A program made the translations under genes and the position numbers. Under the pieces are notes generated by a model that was not told the DNA's origin, searched no databases, and saw only the letters and a list, made by a program, of their open reading frames with translations. A stretch of DNA of 64,000 bases from positions 186,001 through 250,000 of the forward strand of contig NZ_CP154826.1 in assembly GCF_039613825.1 (NCBI RefSeq). Reading direction: 5' to 3'. Source of the DNA: Diaminobutyricibacter sp. McL0608 (GTDB lineage: Bacteria; Actinomycetota; Actinomycetes; Actinomycetales; Microbacteriaceae). Shown here in pieces: positions 16,987-24,823 of this stretch (position 1 is its first letter; every line of letters begins with the position of its first letter).

Positions 16987-19900
16987 TCAGATTCGCGGCA
17001 CCTCCACCAGGAGGTTGAGAACGCGAGTCCGCTGGGCCGCACCGAAGTTGTCGTCGCTGATCAGGCTCACCCCGAGCGTGTGCCCCGCGTGCGTCGTGAT
17101 CGCCATGCCCTCGAAGTTGTCGAGGAGCGGGTTCGCCTGCGGTTCGAGCGGTGTCGCGCCGAGCGTCGGCCCCTTCACGAGGTCGGCGACGAGCTTCTTG
17201 CCGAGGGCGTCGCCCGCCGGCGCGGCCGACAGGTCGGCGACGCCGCTCACGTCGGCCGCGTGCGTCAGCCCGCTCACCGCGTAGAGGTCCACGGCGTTAC
17301 CGGTGACCGGCGAGTACGAGGCCTCCTCTACGAGGAAGGCGTCATCGCTGTAGGCGGCGACTTCGGGGATGCGCATCCCCGTCTCCGCGCGATACTCGAC
17401 CTGCTTCGAGAGCACCCACTGCCCATGGCGGTCCTGCGTGTAGACGAGGAAACGGTGCGCGGTCGCATCGCCCGAGGCCGACACGTCTCCGGAGAGCGCG
17501 CCCTCCATCGCCGCGATGACCGTGTGCCCCGACGGCGAGATCGTCAGGCCTTCGAGGGTCGCATTGCTGGTGGCCTGCCCATCCGGCGTCGTTCCCGTGA
17601 CCGCGAAGCGCGCCGGTATCGGGAGAGACGCCTTCTGGATGCCGTCACGTCCGAAGATGCGGATGGACGGCTCGGTCTCCGAGCTGACGAGGTAGTCGCC
17701 GTCCGGCAGCACGGCCAGGCCCTCGTTGTCGGAAGTGGTGCCGTCGTACGGCGTGCCGTCCGCCCTCTTCAGCACCAGTGGGTCCCTGACGACCTTCGGG
17801 TCGGCGAGATCACGCACGAACCAGATGCGAGCGGGATCGGATGCGTGATTGTCGACGGCCGAGACCCAGGCGTTGGAGCGCTTGTCGAAGGCCAGCGACG
17901 AGAGGCCGCCGACTTCGACACCGTTGTGGACGAGCTTGTCCAGTGAGTCACTGTAGCCGAGCGCGATCGCGTCCGGCGGAACCAGCCGCGACTCCGGCTT
18001 GCCCTTCCCGAACGCGAGCCGCACCACCTGAGGATCGTGGTCGCTCACCTGGTTCGCGTACTCCGCATTGGCGTGCACGACCTGGTATTGCGGCGTCCCG
18101 ACGCCCGCCGTCACGAGGATGTGGTCGAGCACCTCGCTTACGCCTTCGTAGTCGTACGTGTACTGCTGGTCGGCCGGCAGGGTCGAGATCAGGTCGGTCA
18201 GGATCGGCTTCTTGGACGTCGACCCGGTCAGCGTCGCGAGGGCAGGGCTGAACTGGTAGTCGTTCAGGTCACCCGCGACGACCACCTTCGCCTTCTTGTC
18301 CGCCTTCAGCAGGGACGCCACGAACGCGTTGACCTCGGCGGCCTGCTGCTGTCGCAGCACGGCCGACGACTGCGCCGGATACTGGAACCGCCCATCCTGG
18401 TTCTGGTCACCGAGCTTCGAGGCGAAGTGATTGCCGATCACGAACACGTTCTGGCCGTGGAAGGTGAACTCGCCGACGAGCGGTTTGCGGCTGCTCGTCC
18501 AGGCGTCGCTCGCCGGGTCGATCCGTCCGGGCGAGAGCGTCAGGTCGGGCTGGCCGTGAACCTTGGTCACCGTGGTCGCCGTAGTCGACCGGTCGACCGA
18601 CGAGGATCCGCGGTCGTCGAAGGTGACGCGGGCGGGGTTGAACAGGAACACCACGCGGATGTTCCCACCGGGCTGCCCGCCGTCCTTGTCGTTCACCGGG
18701 TCGATCTCACGCCACTGGTAGAACGGTCCGCCCGCGGCACTGATCGCAGCGGTCAGTCGGCTGAGGGTCTGGTCGGCCGCCACGGTGCCGTTGTCGGCGG
18801 CGCCCGTGTTGTCCTGTACTTCTTCGACAGCGATGATGTCGGGCGAGGCCAGGTTCGTGACCACACCCTGCGCCAGCCGCGTGTACTTGTCCGCGGCATC
18901 CGTCGGCGCGAGGTTCTCGACGTTGTAGGTCGCGACCGACAGCTGGTCGGCCGACTGGGCTGTCGCCACGACCGGCTTGAGCCCGCCGTTGACCACGCTT
19001 CCGAGCTGGGTGGCGGCGATCAGGTAGCCGCCGAACTGCGAGTAGTCGATCGGGCCGACGGTCGCGCCGGAGAACACGTCACCGACGCTGACGCCGGGGT
19101 TCGAGCCGTTGGCGGCGACCACCTCGAGGCGCCCGGACGGCGTCGCGTTCTCCGCTGCGAGCAGGGTTCCGCCGCGGTAGCTGGCCAGCTGGGCGGGCTT
19201 GGTCGTCACATACTGCTCGGCGAAGCTGTCCGAGGGACCTACGACACGTGCGTCATCGACCTCGACGCGCATCCCCTCGACCGACTCGTAGAAGTCGAGC
19301 GCCGAACGCGCCGGCGTGATCGGCGTCGATTCGATGTTCGCGCCCCCCAGGTCGGGTGCGTACAGGTCGGGGACGGTCGTCGGGGTGAGCACGATCGGGG
19401 CGGGGAGCGCGTTGCTGTGCGAGAGGACGGAGATGGTCGGACTCGTGAGCTCGGTCACCGACAGGTTGGTCGTGGTCGCCGTGGTGTCGCCGGATGCGAG
19501 GGGATAGAAGTCCTTCACGGTCGCGCTGACGAGGACGGAGTCCCCGACGGCGACGGTGGGCGCCGCACCGGTGTAGACGAAGACGCCTTCGCTGGTCGCA
19601 GCACTGGAGTCGGGCGTCGGGTCCTGCAGCCAGAAGCCGCGGCTGCTGCCGCCGGGACGCACGCCGGTGACGATGCCCGGGACGTTCGTGACCGTCTGCC
19701 CGTTCAGCGGCGAGACCCAGCTCGCGCCCTGGAGGTCGTGGATGCGCAGGGGACCGGGCGTCGGCGGATTCGGGTCGACCGGTGTTCCTGTGTCATTGGC
19801 GGCACGGGGCGTCGGCGCTCCTGCGCTGAAGTCGACGGCGTTGCGGTCCGTGTCGGCGGCGTCCGTCCGCTGCACCGAGACGGTATTGGATGCGCCGGCG

Positions 19901-20424
19901 ACCGGTGACGTCTCAGCGAGCGCCGCCGTGCCGTAGCCGACAAGGTCGACGGAGGCGGATGCGCACGCCGCGTCATCCGCGCAGGTGAGGGCTGTGGTCG
20001 ACGCGACGAGTGCGACCGTTCCGGAGGTCGCGGAGAGAGCGATCGTGCCTGTCGCATCCGGTGCGGGCACGGCGGTCGTGCCGCCCGCGCCCTGCGACTC
20101 CTGTACGAGATACAGCCCACCCGGGGCCAGGGAACCGGAGACCGGGGTCGCCTGCCAGGCGCCTGTCGCGGATCCCGAATGGTATTGCACCGAATACCCC
20201 GAGAGGTCGATCGGAGCGCTGCCGCGGTTCGCCAGCTCGATGAAGTCGTTCGTGTAGGTCGCGCCGGAGTTGCCGCCGCCGCCGTAGACCTCGTTGACGA
20301 CGAGGCCGGCGGATGGGCTGGCGTTGGCGGGCGCGGCGATCAGGAACGCCGCAATCACTGTCGTCGCTCCGGCGGCTGCGAGAGCGCCGCGAGCGGTATG
20401 GCGAACACCGAGACGTGGACGCAT
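16987..20424 (-). CDS. secreted ExeM/NucH-type endonuclease with lamin-tail and phytase-like domains
   Basis: An 1145-residue exported multidomain protein. Order: signal peptide (1-34, ALAAAGATTVIAAFLIAAP), lamin-tail domain (about 38-145, VVNEVYGGGGNSGATYTNDF), a linking domain with LQGASWVSPLNGQTVTNVPG as in ExeM proteins, an endonuclease/exonuclease/phosphatase domain (about 493-805, with VATYNVENL, NHFASKLGDQNQDGR, VVAGDLNDYQ and VSDHDPQV), and an esterase-like phytase beta-propeller domain (about 818-1145, GLSSLAFDKRSNAW, SDNEGLAVLPDGDYLV). It likely degrades extracellular DNA and may free phosphate. The ATG at 20424 is chosen because AGGAG stands 5 bases upstream and the signal peptide then begins normally. 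Confidence 0.85.
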   Translation of the reverse strand: MRPRLGVRHTARGALAAAGATTVIAAFLIAAPANASPSAGLVVNEVYGGGGNSGATYTNDFIELANRGSAPIDLSGYSVQYHSGSATGAWQATPVSGSLAPGGLYLVQESQGAGGTTAVPAPDATGTIALSATSGTVALVASTTALTCADDAACASASVDLVGYGTAALAETSPVAGASNTVSVQRTDAADTDRNAVDFSAGAPTPRAANDTGTPVDPNPPTPGPLRIHDLQGASWVSPLNGQTVTNVPGIVTGVRPGGSSRGFWLQDPTPDSSAATSEGVFVYTGAAPTVAVGDSVLVSATVKDFYPLASGDTTATTTNLSVTELTSPTISVLSHSNALPAPIVLTPTTVPDLYAPDLGGANIESTPITPARSALDFYESVEGMRVEVDDARVVGPSDSFAEQYVTTKPAQLASYRGGTLLAAENATPSGRLEVVAANGSNPGVSVGDVFSGATVGPIDYSQFGGYLIAATQLGSVVNGGLKPVVATAQSADQLSVATYNVENLAPTDAADKYTRLAQGVVTNLASPDIIAVEEVQDNTGAADNGTVAADQTLSRLTAAISAAGGPFYQWREIDPVNDKDGGQPGGNIRVVFLFNPARVTFDDRGSSSVDRSTTATTVTKVHGQPDLTLSPGRIDPASDAWTSSRKPLVGEFTFHGQNVFVIGNHFASKLGDQNQDGRFQYPAQSSAVLRQQQAAEVNAFVASLLKADKKAKVVVAGDLNDYQFSPALATLTGSTSKKPILTDLISTLPADQQYTYDYEGVSEVLDHILVTAGVGTPQYQVVHANAEYANQVSDHDPQVVRLAFGKGKPESRLVPPDAIALGYSDSLDKLVHNGVEVGGLSSLAFDKRSNAWVSAVDNHASDPARIWFVRDLADPKVVRDPLVLKRADGTPYDGTTSDNEGLAVLPDGDYLVSSETEPSIRIFGRDGIQKASLPIPARFAVTGTTPDGQATSNATLEGLTISPSGHTVIAAMEGALSGDVSASGDATAHRFLVYTQDRHGQWVLSKQVEYRAETGMRIPEVAAYSDDAFLVEEASYSPVTGNAVDLYAVSGLTHAADVSGVADLSAAPAGDALGKKLVADLVKGPTLGATPLEPQANPLLDNFEGMAITTHAGHTLGVSLISDDNFGAAQRTRVLNLLVEVPRI

Positions 20425-20438
20425 GATTCTCCTCTCAA

Positions 20439-20457
20439 ATGGGGGTAGTACCCCCAT
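20439..20457. promoter_or_regulatory. perfect 19-bp palindrome upstream of the nuclease gene
   Basis: ATGGGGGTA and TACCCCCAT flank a single G, between the nuclease ribosome site and a GTTCAC-containing stretch. The G-run/C-run dyad is of the kind bound by CsoR/RcnR-family repressors, but no such gene is in the window, so the binder is unknown. It may also form a hairpin in the nuclease mRNA leader. Confidence 0.4.
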
Positions 20458-20500
20458 ACAACCCCTTAAATGTGAACCGCGGGTTGCGAGGAGGAGGACA

Positions 20501-22654
20501 TCAGCCTGAGAGGACCGCCAGTTGCTGGGTGGCACGTGTCATCGCGACGTAGCGGTCGACGGCCCCTTCGATGCCGTCGCCGAACGTCTCGGGGTCGATC
20601 AGCACCACCAGGTCGAACTCGAGACCCTTCGACAACTCCGGCGTCAGGAGGCGGATGCGCGGGTCGGGCGGGATGCGCATCCCCGCGTCCGAGGTGCTGA
20701 TCACGCAGCCGATCCCTTCCGGATGCGTGGCGAGCCAGTCGTCGACGATCGACTCGAGTTGCGCGACCCGTCCGTGGATCACCGGGATCCCGTTCGAGCG
20801 GATGGACGTGGGCACATTCGCGTCGGGGAGGACGGCCCGGATGACCGGCTCGGCCTCGGCCATGACTTCCTCGGGCGTGCGGTAGTTGATCGTGAGAGAC
20901 GCGAGCGTGATCTCAGCGAGCCCGATCCGCTCCAGCCGTTGCCGCCACGACTCCGTGAACCCGTGGCGGGCCTGGGCGCGGTCGCCGACGACGGTGAAGC
21001 TCTGGGACGGGCAGCGGGAGCGCAGCATCTGCCACTCGGCGTCGGTCAGCTCCTGGGCCTCGTCGACGATGATGTGCGCGAACGGGCCGGCAAGCTGGTC
21101 CGGTTCGAGGCTCGGCAGGGCGGACTCGTCAACCAGGGTGTTCGCGAAGTCCTGGCCGCGCAGCATCCACATCACCATCAGCTCGCTGTCGTCCGACGCG
21201 ATGAGATCGTCGACGACATCCGCCATCTGCGCCCGCTGGCGGGAGATCGCGGCCTCCCGCCGGCGATTGTTCCGCGCGGCCTCGGGGTCGCCGATCCTCT
21301 GTCGCGCCGCGTCCAGGAGCGGCAGGTCGGAGACGGTCCACGCTCGCGCATCCTCACGCTGGAGCGCCTGGACCTGGTCGGGAGCCAGCCACGGCGCGCA
21401 CAGGCGCAGGTAGGCGGGCACCGACCACAGGTCGCCGACGACTCCAGCAGGGTCGAGCAGCGGCCACGCCTTGGCGAAGGTGCTCGCCAGTTGCTCGTTC
21501 TGCAGCAGAGCGCGCCGCAGGAGGTGCGGCGGCACCTCCTCATCGTCGAACTGGTCGATCAGGATGTCGAGAAGCGCCTCCCAGACCTGGTCGCGCGCCT
21601 CGTTGTGCGGTGTGCCCGCATCCGCCGAGTCGAACGCCTCCGCCCACTCGGCGGCGCTGAGCCAGAGGTCCGACCACGGGGTGTCGATCGACATCCCCTT
21701 CGCGGGCGGCCGCTCGTAGTGGCGGACTGCCGCCTCGACCGCCTTCACGAGTTCTGCGGACGACTTCAGGCCGGCCACTCGCGGATCGGCCTCCGGCACT
21801 GCCGCCGCGCCCTCGGAGACCAGGTCCCGCAGGGTGCAGGTCTGCACCCCCTCCTCGCCGAGACTCGGGAGCACGTCATCGACATACGCGAGGTAGCCGC
21901 GGTGGGGGCCGACCACGAGTACGTCGCCGCGATTGTTCGCGAGGTGCGGGTCGGAATAGAGGAGGTACGCCGCGCGGTGAAGCGCGACGACAGTCTTGCC
22001 GGTGCCTGGGCCACCGTCGACGACGAGCGCACCTCGTGAGCCCGCGCGGATGATCGCATCCTGATCCGCCTGGATGGTGCCGAGCACATCGCGCATCCGG
22101 GTCGACCGGCTGCTGCCGAGGCTGGCGATGAAGGCGGACTCCTCATCGAGCGCGGCGTTTCCTTCGAACCCGTCGGAGGTGAAGACCTCGTCCCAGAAAT
22201 CGCTGATGCGGCCGCGGGTCCACCGGTAGCGGCGGCGGCTCACCAGTCCCATCGGGTTGGCGTAGGTCGCACCGAAGAACGGTTCGGCCGCGGGGGAGCG
22301 CCAATCGACCAGCAGCCGCTTTCCATCGCTTTCGGTCAGGCCGAGTCGCCCGACATAGACAGACTCCCGCTCCTCTCCGACCATGCGCCCGAGGCACAGG
22401 TCGAGGCCGAAGCGGCGCAGCAGCCGCAGCTGGCCGGTCAGGCGATGGATTTCGAGGTCGCGTGCGAGCGCTGCCTCGCCTTCGCCGCCGGGTGCCTTGC
22501 GCTCGATGTCGAGGCGGAGCGAGAGGTCGGCGATCGACTTCTCGAGGCTCTCGGCGATCGCCGCGAAGTGCTCCTCGTCGGCAGAGATCAGGGCCGCGTC
22601 GCGTTTGGCGGCGAGACGATCGGGCAGGTCGAATGCACTGGTGCTGACAGTCAC
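20501..22654 (-). CDS. helD: HelD-like RNA polymerase recycling ATPase (UvrD-like helicase fold)
   Basis: A 717-residue superfamily-1 ATPase. The N-terminal coiled coil (about residues 15-70, EEHFAAIAESLEKSIADLSLRL) is the arm that enters the RNA polymerase secondary channel in known HelD proteins. Walker A is GGPGTGKTVVALHRAAYLLY near 214, the DEAQ box is VDEAQELTDAEWQ, and TINYRTPEEV and the C-terminal YVAMTRATQQLAVL are UvrD-like motifs. HelD frees stalled or antibiotic-bound polymerase; actinobacterial forms can affect rifampicin tolerance. The GTG at 22654 (MTVSTSAFDLPDRL) is preferred to a frame start 48 bases further out, which adds an Arg/Gly-rich tail unlike the family. Confidence 0.87.
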   Translation of the reverse strand: MTVSTSAFDLPDRLAAKRDAALISADEEHFAAIAESLEKSIADLSLRLDIERKAPGGEGEAALARDLEIHRLTGQLRLLRRFGLDLCLGRMVGEERESVYVGRLGLTESDGKRLLVDWRSPAAEPFFGATYANPMGLVSRRRYRWTRGRISDFWDEVFTSDGFEGNAALDEESAFIASLGSSRSTRMRDVLGTIQADQDAIIRAGSRGALVVDGGPGTGKTVVALHRAAYLLYSDPHLANNRGDVLVVGPHRGYLAYVDDVLPSLGEEGVQTCTLRDLVSEGAAAVPEADPRVAGLKSSAELVKAVEAAVRHYERPPAKGMSIDTPWSDLWLSAAEWAEAFDSADAGTPHNEARDQVWEALLDILIDQFDDEEVPPHLLRRALLQNEQLASTFAKAWPLLDPAGVVGDLWSVPAYLRLCAPWLAPDQVQALQREDARAWTVSDLPLLDAARQRIGDPEAARNNRRREAAISRQRAQMADVVDDLIASDDSELMVMWMLRGQDFANTLVDESALPSLEPDQLAGPFAHIIVDEAQELTDAEWQMLRSRCPSQSFTVVGDRAQARHGFTESWRQRLERIGLAEITLASLTINYRTPEEVMAEAEPVIRAVLPDANVPTSIRSNGIPVIHGRVAQLESIVDDWLATHPEGIGCVISTSDAGMRIPPDPRIRLLTPELSKGLEFDLVVLIDPETFGDGIEGAVDRYVAMTRATQQLAVLSG

Positions 22655-22721
22655 AGTGCTCGATTCTCCGTCACGACGGGGGCCTTGCGGCAAGCCCCCC
22701 ACTCCGCTATAGATTGAAAGT

Positions 22722-22750
22722 GGAAGGGAGTCGTACTCCCTTCCTTTTTT
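22722..22750 (+). terminator. textbook rho-independent terminator, no evident upstream gene
   Basis: GGAAGGGAGT and ACTCCCTTCC form a 10-bp stem with a 3-base loop, followed directly by TTTTTT (22745-22750). The U-run orientation ends plus-strand transcripts, yet the only gene just upstream, helD, runs the other way. A second G-rich hairpin (about 22678-22700) precedes it on the plus strand. It either ends a short unannotated RNA or insulates the Fic control region from antisense transcription. Confidence 0.7.
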
Positions 22751-22787
22751 GTGCAGAATTGCCTTAGTTATTCTGAATTACGCCCGC

Positions 22788-22842
22788 TAAGTCGGAATAA
22801 TGCTAAAAAGTCATTCCGACTTAAAAGTGTTAACTCGGAATA
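22788..22842. promoter_or_regulatory. inverted plus direct repeats before the Fic gene, candidate operator
   Basis: TAAGTCGGAAT (22788-22798) and ATTCCGACTTA (22813-22823) form a perfect 11-bp dyad around a 14-base AT-rich spacer; a third copy, TAACTCGGAATA at 22831-22842, differs at one base and repeats the first 43 bp later. The whole stretch is far more AT-rich than its surroundings. Three spaced half-sites suggest binding by a regulator, perhaps the winged-helix end of the Fic protein itself. Confidence 0.5.
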
Positions 22843-22887
22843 TCGTGGCCACTGTTCCGGGTTCTCATCAGACCTCGGGAGCTCAGC

Positions 22888-23990
22888 GTGACGCCGATCT
22901 GGCCAGCCCATACCTTCGAAACCGTCGAATGGCGAAGCAGCAGTCGGCGGGGAACCCGCGAAGATCGAATGCTCACGGAGATCGAGGCGGCCATCCCGCC
23001 GATGATCGCCGAGCTCGACTACGTGGGTCCGTCCGATATCTCGTCCGAGATGGAGCGAGCCATCCAGGCAATTTGTGCACTGGAGTCGGGCGCGGGGCCT
23101 GGAAGCGGCGCGATCACATCCTTCCTCTTCAGGATCGAAGCGATCGCCTCATCCAAAATCGAGAGCGTCGAGGCATCTTCTGAGGACTTCGCCCGCGCGC
23201 TCGCGGGCAGCAAGGCGAATGAGAGTGCAGCGCTGATGGTCGCTGCTTCTCGCGCCGTCACCCGGATGATCGATCGAGCTTGTGCGACCGGTCGGATCAC
23301 TCTCGAAGCGATTCTCACCGCGCACAAGGATCTCTTGGCCGATGAGCCGGACGATGGTCCGTATTCGGGCGACCTTCGCTCTGTCCAGAACTGGATCGGG
23401 GCCAGCGACCACTCCCCGCTTCGTGCGACCTTCGTGCCTCCGACGCCGCAACGGGTGCCCGAGCTGATGGATGACCTCATCCGGTTCATGAACCGCGACG
23501 ACCTCCCGGCCATCGCGCAAGCGACGATCGCTCACGCACAGTTCGAATCGATCCATCCCTTCACTGACGGAAATGGCTGTGTCGGACGTGCGCTCATCGG
23601 CGCGATCATTCGGCGACGTGGGACGGTTTCGTTCGCGCCATGGCGATGGCAGCTCGAATCTCGAGCGAAGAGTCACTGGTATCGGTGGCGCACATCCGCG
23701 ACCTTCCGATCGATTGGATCGAGCGACTCAGACCGCGAAGGGGAGGCGCCGCCTGGGCCCTTCTGGATCAGCTCATCGATCACCCCGTCCTGACTGCCGA
23801 TGAGGCCGAGGGTATGGTCGGCGGCGCGACATCGAGCATATACGCCGCACTCGGCCGACTCGAAGAGGTCAGGATCATTCATCCGATCACCAACCGCACC
23901 CGCAACAAGGTGTGGGCCGTGTCGGCGATTGTCGACGAACTTGACGATCTCAATGCCCGGATCTCAGCGAGGGTTCGCGGGGGCCGCTGA
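22888..23990 (+). pseudogene. Fic family AMPylase gene, frameshifted and internally deleted
   Basis: The reading frame from GTG 22888 gives a Fic_N segment, an inhibitory-type SSKIES (88-93) and the Fic core ending HPFTDGNGCVGRALI (from His223). It then runs into unrelated sequence after RRRGTVS near 23630. The expected C-terminus, ARISSEES to a winged helix with SSIYAALGRLEEVRIIHPITN, continues in another frame from about 23640 to 23990. Compared with usual Fic proteins about 50-60 residues are missing at the junction. The motif also has Cys231 where HPFxDGNGRxGR has an essential Arg. Both lesions predict loss of AMP transfer. A truncated product could still be made. A sequencing error would explain the frameshift but not the missing segment. 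Confidence 0.75.
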
Positions 23991-24094
23991 CGCGCCTTCG
24001 GGGAGACGTCAAGTCTCCTACGAGGTTGCGTTGCGCTCAGTCAACTCTCGGCGGCGATCGGCGACGATAGGAGGATTCGCGCCGAAAGGGTGAC

Positions 24095-24823
24095 ATGTCA
24101 GACTCCAAGAACGCTCGAACCCGAGAAGCCAAAGCGGCTGCCCGAGCGAAAGCCGCCGAACTGCTCGCGCAGCAGCGCAGACGTGAGCGCCGGAACCGGG
24201 TGCTCCTGTGGTCGGGTGTCGGTGTCGCTGTCATCCTCGTGGGCGGAGTCGTCGGCGGCGTGATCGTGGCGAACGCCAACGCGGCGGGCAAGGCGCCGGC
24301 GGCCGCAGGGTCGAGCAGTGCACCGACCTCCGCGTCGGGCGCAGAGTCGTCGCCGCCATGGGCGGCCCCGGCAGACCCCGGCGCGCGTGCCAAAGCGGCG
24401 GGTCTGACGATGCTGAGCAGCGAGGGCACCGTGGAGCACATCCACTCGCACCTGAGCGTCACGGTCGACGGCAAAACGGTCAAGGTCCCGGCACTGCTCG
24501 GAATCGACGAGGCGAACGCGCAGATCTCGCCGCTCCACACCCACGACGAGACCGGCATCGTCCACGTCGAGTCCCCGGTCAAGACGACGTTCACCCTCGG
24601 CCAGGTCTTCACGGAGTGGAATGTCGCGCTCGCCGCGGGCCGGATTGGTTCGTACTCGTCCGCATCCGGCGACACCGTGACGACCTTCGTCGACGGCAAG
24701 CCCATCACCGGCGACCCGGCAGCGATCACGCTCGCCGACCACGAGGACATCGACATCGTCGTGACCAAGTCGGGCGAGACAGCGACCGCGCCGGCCGCCT
24801 TCAGCTGGCCGGCGGGCTACTAG
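24095..24823 (+). CDS. membrane-anchored His-rich extracytoplasmic protein, unknown function
   Basis: The 242-residue product has a long basic cytoplasmic coiled N-terminus (residues 1-34, REAKAAARAKAAELLAQQ), one helix (36-60), an Ala/Ser-rich linker and an exterior domain. This N-terminal layout is shared with actinobacterial membrane DsbA-like proteins, but no thioredoxin CxxC is present. The exterior domain holds EHIHSHLSVTVDGK and PLHTHDETGIVHVESP, histidine clusters that could bind a metal. No named family is recognised. GAAAGGG precedes the ATG. Its stop overlaps the convergent MFS gene stop by 4 bases. Confidence 0.65.
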   Translation: MSDSKNARTREAKAAARAKAAELLAQQRRRERRNRVLLWSGVGVAVILVGGVVGGVIVANANAAGKAPAAAGSSSAPTSASGAESSPPWAAPADPGARAKAAGLTMLSSEGTVEHIHSHLSVTVDGKTVKVPALLGIDEANAQISPLHTHDETGIVHVESPVKTTFTLGQVFTEWNVALAAGRIGSYSSASGDTVTTFVDGKPITGDPAAITLADHEDIDIVVTKSGETATAPAAFSWPAGY

